From contig JBEKZL010000251.1 in the NCBI GenBank assembly GCA_049509915.1, forward strand, positions 1 through 18,981: 18,981 bases of DNA. Reading direction: 5' to 3'. The DNA comes from JBEKYD01 sp049509915. Its GTDB lineage: Bacteria; Acidobacteriota; Terriglobia; Bryobacterales; Bryobacteraceae. The notes under the pieces are model-generated. The model was not told the DNA's origin and ran no database searches. It saw only the letters and a list, made by a program, of their open reading frames with translations. The position numbers and the translations under genes are program-made. This document shows positions 1 through 6,876 of the stretch, piece by piece; the first letter of the stretch is position 1; every line of letters begins with the position of its first letter.

Positions 1-1097
1 GCTGGGTGTACGATCTGGAGGGCCGCCGTTACCTCGATCTGATTACCGGCATCGGCGTCAATGCGCTCGGCCACGCCCATCCCCGCATCGTCAAGGTCAT
101 CCGCCAACAGGCCGGGTTGATGGTGCACAGCTCGAACCTCTACTATCACCCCTATCAAGGCGAGTTGGCCCGGCGCCTCACGGCCATGAGCGGTCTGGAC
201 CGCGCCTTCTTTTGCAATAGCGGCACCGAGGCGGTCGAAGGCGCGCTCAAGATGGTTCACTCCCACGGCCGCACCCTCGATCCGGAAAAATACGAAATCG
301 TCTCCCTCGACAACAGCTTTCACGGGCGCTCGATGGGCGCCCTTTCGGTCACTGGACAGGCCAAGTACCGCGCCGATTTCGAGCCCATGATCCCCGGCGT
401 AAAATTCGTCCCCCCCAACGATGTGGCGGGGCTGGAGGCGGCCTTCAGCCCGCGCACGGCCGGCGTGATTCTGGAGCTGATCCAGGGCGAGGGCGGCATC
501 TATCCGTTGACCCCCGAGTTCGCCGCCAAAGGGCGCGAACTGGCCGATCGCTACAACGCCCTACTGGTGGCCGATGAAACCCAATGCGGCGTCGGCCGTC
601 CCGGCGTCTACTTCGCCTATCAGCTCTCCCAGCCGGTGATCATGCCCGACGTCGTTGTGGCAGCTAAACCCGTGGCCTGCGGGTTGCCGCTCGGTTTCAT
701 TCTCGCCAATGAGAAAGCCGCCGCCGCCATCCGCCCCGGCATGCATGGCACGACCTTCGGCGGTGGCCCGCTCGCCTGCCGCGTGGCCCTGGAATTCGTC
801 GACGTACTCGACGAGTTGCTGCCCTCCATCCGCCGCATGGGCGGGTACTTCCTCGACCGGCTCCAGCACCTCGCCTCCAAGCATGCCGTCGTCAAGCAGG
901 TTCGCGGCTTCGGCCTCATGCTCGGGCTAGAGCTGAACGTGCCCGGCAAACAACTCGTGCTCGATGGCATCGGCCGCGGCCTCCTGTTCAATTGCACCCA
1001 CGATAACGTCCTCCGCTTCCTGCCGCCCTATATCGTCACCGAAAAGGAAGTGGACCGCGCCATTGGCATTCTGGACCGACTGATCGCGAAAGCGTAG
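1..1097 (+). CDS. argD: Acetylornithine/succinylornithine-type aminotransferase, 5' end cut by window
   Basis: A class-III PLP-dependent aminotransferase, most like ArgD, which transaminates N-acetylornithine and 2-oxoglutarate in cytoplasmic arginine biosynthesis. The reading frame is open to the left edge (codon TGG at 3-5), and the first visible residues WVYDLEGRRYLDL match the interior of the family's N-terminus. The GTG at 6 is therefore not taken as the start, and roughly 30-40 residues are missing. Numbered from that GTG codon, visible motifs are NSGTEA (71-76, PLP phosphate contact), SFHGRSMGALS (104-114), ADETQCGVGR (189-198, the Asp that pairs with the PLP ring), the Schiff-base Lys at 221 in AAKPVACGLPLG, and HGTTFGGGPLA (247-257). 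Around the lysine the usual KALGGG is KPVACG, a mild deviation. Another omega-type class-III aminotransferase (ornithine or 4-aminobutyrate) is possible, but length and motifs favour ArgD. No other arginine gene is visible. Confidence 0.88.
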   Translation, partial: WVYDLEGRRYLDLITGIGVNALGHAHPRIVKVIRQQAGLMVHSSNLYYHPYQGELARRLTAMSGLDRAFFCNSGTEAVEGALKMVHSHGRTLDPEKYEIVSLDNSFHGRSMGALSVTGQAKYRADFEPMIPGVKFVPPNDVAGLEAAFSPRTAGVILELIQGEGGIYPLTPEFAAKGRELADRYNALLVADETQCGVGRPGVYFAYQLSQPVIMPDVVVAAKPVACGLPLGFILANEKAAAAIRPGMHGTTFGGGPLACRVALEFVDVLDELLPSIRRMGGYFLDRLQHLASKHAVVKQVRGFGLMLGLELNVPGKQLVLDGIGRGLLFNCTHDNVLRFLPPYIVTEKEVDRAIGILDRLIAKA

Positions 1098-1100
1098 CTG

Positions 1101-1163
1101 CGGCAACCGCTCCCTCACGGTCGCGGCCCGGTTACGCGCGAGTCCGAGCCGCGACCACGACCG
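1101..1163 (+). repeat. Intergenic palindromic repeat, copy 1
   Basis: This GC-rich element starts just after the aminotransferase stop. It shares its order of blocks with 3634-3714: GGCAACCGC, a CCCT core, CGGTC, CGGTT, CGCGCG and GTCCGAGCC. It folds on itself through a perfect 9-bp stem, GGTCGCGGC (1119-1127) with GCCGCGACC (1148-1156), plus a smaller ACCG/CGGT stem (1106-1109, 1118-1121) whose loop contains CCCT. No T-run follows, so it is not a canonical intrinsic terminator, though it could act as one or protect the 3' end. It is probably one member of a dispersed intergenic repeat family; only two diverged copies are in the window. Confidence 0.55.
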
Positions 1164-1211
1164 AGCAGTTAGCGCCCGCGCTACAATATCCCAATTGGAG
1201 AAACCGGTACC

Positions 1212-1661
1212 GTGAGCGAGATTACGATTCGACCAACCACCAAGTTCATCAAAGCCGGGACGATTGTCGCCGCCATCGTCTTCCTCGGCCTGGAGATCCT
1301 CTATTTTGTCTACCATCCGGATCGCGACCACCCCTGGCTCATGGCAATTCCCCCACTGATTCTGCTCTGGCCGCTAGCCCGCTGGTCGCGCCGCCAGGCC
1401 ACCAAGGCGGTCCTGGCCGACGATCGCCTGCGTTTTGAAAGCGGGTTGACGAGCCGCTCCACTCGCAACGTCCAGCTTTCGAAGGTGCAGGACGTTCGCG
1501 TGGACCAGACCGTCACCGGACGGATTTTCCACGTCGGCAATGTGTCCATCGAAACCGCCGGAGAAGCCAGCCGCCTCACCCTCGCCCACGTGGACGATCC
1601 CCAGGCTCTGGCCGACGAAATCATGAACCGCGCCGGCAAGGGCCCCGTCTCCGCCACCTGA
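1212..1661 (+). CDS. Membrane-anchored bacterial PH-domain protein (YdbS/DUF304-like)
   Basis: A 149-residue protein with two predicted membrane segments (about 14-34 and 42-57), followed by a cytoplasmic bacterial pleckstrin-homology domain of the bPH_2/DUF304 type (about 63-140). The domain shows the usual alternation: LADDRLRFESGL, then NVQLSKVQDVRVDQ, then GRIFHVGNVSIETAG, ending in DPQALADEIMNRAG. The start is a GTG at 1212 with GGAG at 1197-1200, 11 nt upstream. Proteins of this family are small membrane proteins of largely unsettled function, linked in some bacteria to envelope stress or resistance to exported peptides. Here the gene stands alone rather than with the YdbT-like partner seen elsewhere. 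A repeat separates it from the aminotransferase, and it lies 32 nt before the next gene. Family assignment is fairly sure; the role is unknown. Confidence 0.8.
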   Translation: MSEITIRPTTKFIKAGTIVAAIVFLGLEILYFVYHPDRDHPWLMAIPPLILLWPLARWSRRQATKAVLADDRLRFESGLTSRSTRNVQLSKVQDVRVDQTVTGRIFHVGNVSIETAGEASRLTLAHVDDPQALADEIMNRAGKGPVSAT

Positions 1662-1693
1662 GCCCCAGCCCTACCTGCGCCACAATAGAGCTT

Positions 1694-2974
1694 ATGATGC
1701 TGTCCGCTCTGGTGGCGGCTCTATTCGCGGCGCCCCTGCCGGTTTCCTATTCGCACGATGTCGCCCCTATCCTCGATCGCCATTGCGCCCCCTGTCACCG
1801 CCCCGGCGGGGTCGCGCCCTTCAGCCTCCTCACCTACACGGACGCCGTCAAACGCGCCGGCCTGATCGCCACTGTCACCCGCTCCCGCTACATGCCGCCC
1901 TGGCTGCCCAGCGAGCCGCGGTTCGCCCACGAGCGTAAACTGACCGACCCGGAAATCGCCCTGCTGGCGCGTTGGGCCGCTACCGGTGCCCCTTCCGGCA
2001 ATCCCGCCGAAACGCCGCCCATTCCCACTTTCGCCGCAGGCTGGCAGTTGGGAAAGCCCGATCTCGAAGTTGAAATGTCCAACGCCTTCGACGTGCCCGC
2101 CGATGGCCCCGACGTCTACCAGTGCTTCGCCATCCCGGTCGCCGAGTCCGCCTCCCATTACGTGCGCGCCCTGGATATTCGCCCCGGCAATCCCCTCGTC
2201 GTTCATCACGCTATTCTCTTCCAGGACACCACCGGCACGGCGCGCACCCGCGACACCGGCTCGGGCTACCCCTGTTTCGGCACGCCGGGTTTTTTGCCGG
2301 CCCGCGGCATGGGCGGTTGGACCCCAGGTTCGCTTCCCTTCCAAGCGCCCGAAGGCATGCCCGAAACCCTCTACGCGCACGCCGCCTTAGTCCTCCAGGT
2401 CCACTACCACCCCGTCGGTAAGCCCGCCTCCGACCGCACCCGCGTGGCGCTCTATTTCACGGACCAGAGGCCCAACCGCACCGGCTACGATATTCCGCTC
2501 GGCTCCAGCCGCATCGATATCCCCGCCGGCGATCGCACCTACAAAGTCGCCGATTCTTTCGTTGTCCCGGTCGATGTCGATGTGATCGCGGTCAATCCCC
2601 ACGCTCACTATGTCTGTAAGGACATGCTGGGGTACGCCCTTCTCCCCGATGGCACCCGCCGCACGCTCATCCATATTCCGAATTGGGATTTCAACTGGCA
2701 GCAGCAGTATGTCTACCCCAAGCCGTTGCGCCTTCCCGCCGATACCCGCGTGGTGATGGAATACACCTACGACAATTCGGCCGCCAATCCGCGCAATCCC
2801 AATCACCCGCCCCGGCGCGTACACTACGGCCCGTCGTCCACCGACGAAATGGCCGGTCTGCACATCGCCGTCGCGCCCGCCGACGCCGCCGATGGCGAAG
2901 AGCTCGGTTTGGCTCTATGGGGAAAACTGGTGCGCGCCACCGGCGGAGGCGGGCTCACGCGCCAGCCGCGGTAG
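1694..2974 (+). CDS. Exported cytochrome c-like / copper type II ascorbate-dependent monooxygenase-like protein
   Basis: A 426-residue predicted exported protein joining a short haem-binding segment to a PHM/DBH-type copper monooxygenase fold. After a weak signal-like N-terminus (1-19) comes CAPCH (Cys31, Cys34, His35), a CxxCH haem c site, in the context HDVAPILDRHCAPCHRPGG typical of acidobacterial and planctomycete cytochromes. The copper ligands of peptidylglycine monooxygenase can be matched by motif: His171-His172 in VVHHAILF and His237 in LQVHYH for one site; His303 and His305 in NPHAHY and Met386 in SSTDEM for the other. All six expected ligands are thus present, so catalysis is plausible, but the substrate is unknown and ascorbate is unlikely to be the natural reductant. 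The bound haem could supply electrons (inference). The ATG pair at 1694/1697 lacks a clear Shine-Dalgarno. The gene converges on the secreted protein at 3082-3579. Confidence 0.85.
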   Translation: MMLSALVAALFAAPLPVSYSHDVAPILDRHCAPCHRPGGVAPFSLLTYTDAVKRAGLIATVTRSRYMPPWLPSEPRFAHERKLTDPEIALLARWAATGAPSGNPAETPPIPTFAAGWQLGKPDLEVEMSNAFDVPADGPDVYQCFAIPVAESASHYVRALDIRPGNPLVVHHAILFQDTTGTARTRDTGSGYPCFGTPGFLPARGMGGWTPGSLPFQAPEGMPETLYAHAALVLQVHYHPVGKPASDRTRVALYFTDQRPNRTGYDIPLGSSRIDIPAGDRTYKVADSFVVPVDVDVIAVNPHAHYVCKDMLGYALLPDGTRRTLIHIPNWDFNWQQQYVYPKPLRLPADTRVVMEYTYDNSAANPRNPNHPPRRVHYGPSSTDEMAGLHIAVAPADAADGEELGLALWGKLVRATGGGGLTRQPR

Positions 2975-3051
2975 CGTGCCCCGGGTTCGTGGAGCGGCCT
3001 CCCCGTCTGGCACGCCCGGGGGCTCCTCACGGCGCTTGTCTTCGCCGGTCC

Positions 3052-3073
3052 CTCGTGCCGCCCCGCGCACGAG
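3052..3073. terminator. Hairpin between convergent genes, possible terminator
   Basis: CTCGTGC (3052-3058) pairs perfectly with GCACGAG (3067-3073) around an 8-base loop, 9 nt beyond the stop of the - strand secreted-protein gene and 78 nt beyond the + strand copper-protein stop. No T-run follows on either strand, so intrinsic termination is only a possibility. Confidence 0.3.
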
Positions 3074-3081
3074 CAGACACC

Positions 3082-3579
3082 CTACTGGTAGTGAATCACG
3101 ATGTGGACCGCGCCAGTCGGCTTGCCCCGATAAATCCGCTTACCGGCTTTGGTGACCACAATACTGCTGATGGTCTTGGTGGCATCGGCGTGGTCGAGAT
3201 GGTTTTCGTCGGCTCCGGGACGGAAGAAAGTGAAATCGGTGTTGACGCTTAGCCCTTTGCCATTGGCGCCGGTGGCGACGCGGACGGTGCTGCTACCGTA
3301 CTTCACCGTGACCTGGCAGCGCTGGCCGCCGATGTCGAACGTCTGGGTGCTGCCTCCCACGGTGAGCTCAATCTTCGGCACCGAACGATCGGCCTGCGGG
3401 TGGCTCCTGGTGTTGCCTTGCGTTTTGAACTGGGACCACGCTACAGCCGACTCGAGATGCAACGAGTTGCTGTCGATGACGATGGGCGAGTCACCCTGGG
3501 CCTGCACCGTGAGAACCACCCCGCCCAGAAGACTCAATCCGACTACCGCGGCGAGGGCGGCAATTCTGCTTTTCTTCAT
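3082..3579 (-). CDS. Small secreted protein of unknown function
   Basis: I do not recognise the family. The ATG at 3579 gives 165 residues that begin with a convincing Sec signal peptide: KKSR basic region, hydrophobic core about 6-25, and a likely cleavage after VQA at residue 27. An upstream in-frame start would only add 13 basic residues that spoil the signal. The mature part is predicted mostly beta: PKIELTVGGSTQTFDIGG (68-85), CQVTVKYGSSTVRVAT (with the only cysteine, Cys88) and a C-terminal strand ending VHIVIHYQ. Alternating polar and hydrophobic residues suggest a small extracytoplasmic beta-sandwich. A poor purine run (GGAAAGG) lies about 13 nt before the ATG. The gene is flanked by the copper-protein gene (convergent) and, upstream, by the repeat at 3634-3714. 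Codon use resembles its neighbours. Confidence 0.72.
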   Translation of the reverse strand: MKKSRIAALAAVVGLSLLGGVVLTVQAQGDSPIVIDSNSLHLESAVAWSQFKTQGNTRSHPQADRSVPKIELTVGGSTQTFDIGGQRCQVTVKYGSSTVRVATGANGKGLSVNTDFTFFRPGADENHLDHADATKTISSIVVTKAGKRIYRGKPTGAVHIVIHYQ

Positions 3580-3633
3580 GCAGTTTCGATAACCTTTCCG
3601 AAGCGTTCGCTTTCGCAATTACAACGGCGTATC

Positions 3634-3714
3634 CGGCAACCGCCCCCTGGCGGTCACCGCTCGGTTGCGGAACGCGCGTCCGAGCCTGTTACCGAGCCGC
3701 GAACGTAAGAAGCT
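3634..3714 (+). repeat. Intergenic palindromic repeat, copy 2
   Basis: A second, longer and diverged copy of the element at 1101-1163, starting CGGCAACCGC and sharing the CCCT, CGGTC, CGGTT, CGCGCG and GTCCGAGCC blocks in the same order. It contains a perfect small hairpin ACCGCC-CCCT-GGCGGT (3639-3654) and a second stem GCTCGGT (3659-3665) with ACCGAGC (3691-3697). It lies upstream of the secreted-protein start and beyond the end of the kinase gene. No coding potential is apparent. Confidence 0.55.
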
Positions 3715-3782
3715 GTGAAGCAAACTCGCCGAAACGCGCCGGGCAGGCGGAACCGCCTGCGACTTGTGGTTTTTTCACAGCT
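3711..3782. repeat. 72-nt nested inverted repeat
   Basis: Perfect 9-bp outer arms AGCTGTGAA (3711-3719) and TTCACAGCT (3774-3782) enclose an 8-bp palindrome GCAGGCGG-AA-CCGCCTGC (3743-3760). A T-run (3770-3775) sits just inside the right arm. The layout could be a tiny mobile or REP-like element, or a structured RNA end for the kinase transcript on the - strand. It overlaps the end of repeat copy 2 by a few bases. No target-site duplication is obvious. Confidence 0.45.
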
Positions 3783-3793
3783 CCCGAGGGAGC
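3780..3793 (-). terminator. Short hairpin after the kinase gene, possible terminator
   Basis: On the - strand GCTCCC-TC-GGGAGC forms a 6-bp palindrome 16 nt beyond the kinase stop codon. It is followed on that strand by an A-run, not the T-run of a standard intrinsic terminator, so the assignment is weak. It abuts the 72-nt nested inverted repeat. Confidence 0.25.
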
Positions 3794-3809
3794 GGCACAC
3801 GCAATTACG

Positions 3810-6776
3810 CTACTGCACTCCCAAGCCAGCCAGTTGATGACTGGCTAATTCCACGTCCGGCCGGGTCAAATAGGTCCGAAAGTCTTCAGGGTCCCACTTT
3901 TGCGCCAAACCCGCAAGCAGGTCGCTCGCCCTTTCCGCCAATTCGTGCGCTTCGCTCTTCCGGCCGGCCTCCGCCGCTGCCCGCGCCGCCAACCACCAGC
4001 AGCGCCATTCCATCTCTGTGTTTCCCGCGCCGGCTGCCCACGCCGCTGCCGATTTTGCATTCTCCACGGCGCGCGGCCATTCCCCCATCGCCAGTGCCGC
4101 CTCGCTTTGCACCAGCTCGATTTCCGCAACCCGCCGCGGATTTCCCGCCCGGTCCGCCAGTTGACGCCCCAACTCGGCGGCGTGGACCGCTTGCACGCGG
4201 CTGCCCAACCCAGCGTCGGCTTCCGCAAGGATTCCGTTCCATTCCGCCCGCTGGCCGTCGCTGTCCACGCCGGCGGCAAGCGCGCGCCGGGCCGCATCTC
4301 CGGCTCTGGCAAATTCCCCGCGACTCAGAGCCATCTTCGCCTGTAGCCGAGCGATCAGGGCGTCGACGGTTTTGGAGCGGTTGGCGCCTACTCGATTGAG
4401 CAGGGGTTGGACTCCCTGGTATTGCCCCAGCCGCCACAGCACATCGGCGCAATCCACCAGTCCCACTTGCTCATAGACCGTCACCCCGGATTGCGCGGCA
4501 GCCTGCACTTCGGCACCGTAGCTCTTAAGGGACTCGCTCAATCGGCCTTGTGCCAGCAGCACGTTGCCCATGCCTTCCTCGGATAGTGCGACCTGCGACT
4601 GGTTGCCCTGTCTGTTGGCAAGGTCGAGCTCCTGCCTCAAGGATGCCATGGCGCCACTATAATCGCCCTTTTCTCGTTCGATGCGCGACAACAGAGTCAG
4701 CCCTTGCATGGTTTCCTTCTGGTAACCCCGCTGCTGGTACCACGCTAGGGCTTGGCGAACGTCGGCCAACCCGCGGTCGAACTCTCCCAACTGGGTTTCC
4801 ACGCTGCCGAGCGAAAGCAGCGCGCTGAATTCGCTGCGCTCCGAGCCGTAGTGACGAGCCAGCACGAGTGCTTGCTCGAAGTACGGCCGCCCCTGAGACG
4901 CTTCTCCCTTGCCCAGGAACGCGCCGCCGAGATTGATCAAGCCGCGGGTGGAAAGGTTCTCGATCCCGTTGGCGTGGGCCAGCTCGATCGCCTTGGATGC
5001 ATCGGCTTGCGCCTCAGCCGCGTTGCTGGCGCTGGTCTCGAGTAAGCTCAATTCCATCAGCACCAAGATTTGTTGCGACGGGCTCTCGGCAGTCTTCGCC
5101 AACTCGAGCGCCTTCTCCAGCAACGCGCGAGCCTGAGTGATCTGCCCCAGCTTGTAGGCTGTCACGCCGCGCTGGTATTCCACTTCCGCGATGCCCTCCT
5201 GGTTGGACATGCTGCGGTAGATGGCTTCGGCTTTATCGAACGCGGGGTTGGCATGCGCCGCATCCAGCTTGCGCGTGCCGTACTGAGCCCCCAGGCGCAA
5301 CCAAGCGGCGGGCTGTTCGGGATCGAGCTCGATGGCTTGCTGGTAGCGGCGCAAGGCGTCCTCCGGCTGTTGGGCGCGCTCGTAGGCGCGGCCCAAGTCC
5401 ACCAGGGCGTCGGCTTTGGCCGCGCTCGGCGTACGCTCCACCATGTCGCGGTACAGGTTCACCGCGTCGCCGTATCTGCCCGCCAGCGTCAGCCCGATGG
5501 CGTCGCGCACATCGCGGTCGGCCCGCGTCAGGCGCGTGGTGCGCTCAGGCGTACCCGCCTTGGCGAACTCTTCGCCGGCGGTGCGCGCATCCTCCAGCTC
5601 AAGCGCGGCTTCGGCCAGGTGTACGTGCACCATACCCAGCTTCGGATCCAGGCGCGCCGCTTCCGCCAGTTCCTTGCTGGCCTTGAAATAAGTACCGTCG
5701 CGCAGGGAGCTCAGCCCGTCCTGGTAGAAGCGGCCGGCTTGCGGAACGGGCTGATAAGGCCGGCCGGCAACCAACCACCAGCCGCCGATAGCCGCCATCA
5801 AAACCATCGCCGCGGCCACAATCGGCCGCGCCCGCCGCCCGAGCGCGCTCCGAAGCCAGCCTGCCGCCACAGTTGCGTTCGGAGCCGCCTGGAGCGCGAC
5901 CGTTGCCTCCGCCTCCCGCCCTCGCAGGGTTTCGGCAATGGCCCGCAAGTCCGCCAATATTTCTTCCGCGTCCTGGTAGCGATCGGTCCGGCGCTTGGCC
6001 AGCGCTTTCAGTACCACGCGGTTGATTTCCGGCGTCACCCGCGGGTTGAGCTCCGATGGCGCCGGCGGCTCCACGTGCAGCACCGCCGCCAGAATCTCCA
6101 CGCTGCTTTGCCCGGTGAACGCCTTTGTTCCCCCCAGGCACTCGTACAGCACAGCGCCCAGCGCGAACAGATCGCTAGCCGGGCCCAGCGGCTCGCCGCG
6201 CAATTGTTCCGGCGACATGTACGCCGGCGTGCCCATCACCACCCCAACCCGACTTTGAGAAAGCGTCTCGGCCCGCTCCTCCCCATCCCGCCCCGCCGGT
6301 TGAAACGCGAACGCCTTGGCCAGACCGAAATCCAGAACTTTCACTTCGCCGCGCGCCCCCAGCACAATGTTGGAAGGCTTGATGTCGCGGTGTACGATGC
6401 CATGCCGGTGCGCCTCCGCCAGCGCGCCCGCTACCGCCATGCCGATCTCCACCGCACGCGCCGGCGCCATCGGTCCGCGCTCCAGCGCGCGCCGCAGATC
6501 TTCACCCTCCACCAGTTCCATCACCAGGAAGGGATTGCCGTCTTCCTCGCTCTCGCCGTAATCGTAAATCGCCGCGATGTGCGGGTGGTTCAATTTGGAA
6601 GCCGCCCGCGCCTCCCGCAGGAAACGCTCCCGGTACTGTTCATCGTCGTGGGAGCCCGGGAATTTCACCGCTACCCGACGTGCCAGGTGCGTATCCTCCG
6701 CCAGGTACACCACCCCCATGCCGCCCTGCCCGAGAGCGTCCAGAATTCGATAATGAGACACGGTTTTCCCGGTCAT
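3810..6776 (-). CDS. PknB-type serine/threonine kinase with TPR-repeat C-terminus
   Basis: A 988-residue transmembrane signalling kinase. The ATG at 6776 gives MTGKTVSHYRIL, a usual beginning for acidobacterial kinases; a GTG four codons upstream (6788) is possible. Numbering from the ATG, the N-terminal cytoplasmic kinase domain (about 8-280) carries all catalytic elements: glycine loop GQGGMG (16-21), Lys38 in VAVKF, HRDIKPSN (129-136), DFG (149-151) and MSPEQ of the activation segment (187-191). One membrane segment lies at about 318-337. The rest is a long array of tetratricopeptide-type helical hairpins, clearest in AKADALVDLGRAYERAQQPE and YQQAIELDPEQPAAWLRLG. By the usual topology the TPR part is extracytoplasmic and would bind proteins, coupling an envelope signal to phosphorylation. 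No substrate is evident nearby. The gene diverges from the DUF1080 gene with a 100-nt shared upstream region. No clear Shine-Dalgarno was seen. Confidence 0.93.
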   Translation of the reverse strand: MTGKTVSHYRILDALGQGGMGVVYLAEDTHLARRVAVKFPGSHDDEQYRERFLREARAASKLNHPHIAAIYDYGESEEDGNPFLVMELVEGEDLRRALERGPMAPARAVEIGMAVAGALAEAHRHGIVHRDIKPSNIVLGARGEVKVLDFGLAKAFAFQPAGRDGEERAETLSQSRVGVVMGTPAYMSPEQLRGEPLGPASDLFALGAVLYECLGGTKAFTGQSSVEILAAVLHVEPPAPSELNPRVTPEINRVVLKALAKRRTDRYQDAEEILADLRAIAETLRGREAEATVALQAAPNATVAAGWLRSALGRRARPIVAAAMVLMAAIGGWWLVAGRPYQPVPQAGRFYQDGLSSLRDGTYFKASKELAEAARLDPKLGMVHVHLAEAALELEDARTAGEEFAKAGTPERTTRLTRADRDVRDAIGLTLAGRYGDAVNLYRDMVERTPSAAKADALVDLGRAYERAQQPEDALRRYQQAIELDPEQPAAWLRLGAQYGTRKLDAAHANPAFDKAEAIYRSMSNQEGIAEVEYQRGVTAYKLGQITQARALLEKALELAKTAESPSQQILVLMELSLLETSASNAAEAQADASKAIELAHANGIENLSTRGLINLGGAFLGKGEASQGRPYFEQALVLARHYGSERSEFSALLSLGSVETQLGEFDRGLADVRQALAWYQQRGYQKETMQGLTLLSRIEREKGDYSGAMASLRQELDLANRQGNQSQVALSEEGMGNVLLAQGRLSESLKSYGAEVQAAAQSGVTVYEQVGLVDCADVLWRLGQYQGVQPLLNRVGANRSKTVDALIARLQAKMALSRGEFARAGDAARRALAAGVDSDGQRAEWNGILAEADAGLGSRVQAVHAAELGRQLADRAGNPRRVAEIELVQSEAALAMGEWPRAVENAKSAAAWAAGAGNTEMEWRCWWLAARAAAEAGRKSEAHELAERASDLLAGLAQKWDPEDFRTYLTRPDVELASHQLAGLGVQ

Positions 6777-6876
6777 GCGCGCGCGCACCGATGCCAGAAT
6801 TGCTTCAGGTACTCCATGTTATCCCGAATCCAGGAATTTCCAACTTTCACCCGTGCCACATAGTAAACTGCGTGCT

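Noticed and set aside
6..8. GTG at 6 as the aminotransferase start
   Set aside because: The frame continues to the window edge and the residues after it correspond to an interior conserved segment of the family, so the true start lies outside.
3743..3775. Canonical intrinsic terminator on the + strand (GC hairpin followed by a T-run)
   Set aside because: The T-run begins about 10 nt after the stem, and no + strand gene ends upstream within reach; the nearest + strand stop is at 2974.
5070..6863. A 597-codon open frame on the + strand opposite the kinase gene
   Set aside because: It is wholly antisense to a conserved kinase, its translation is Arg/His/Gln-rich with no domain pattern, and such frames are expected from the third-position GC bias of the real gene.
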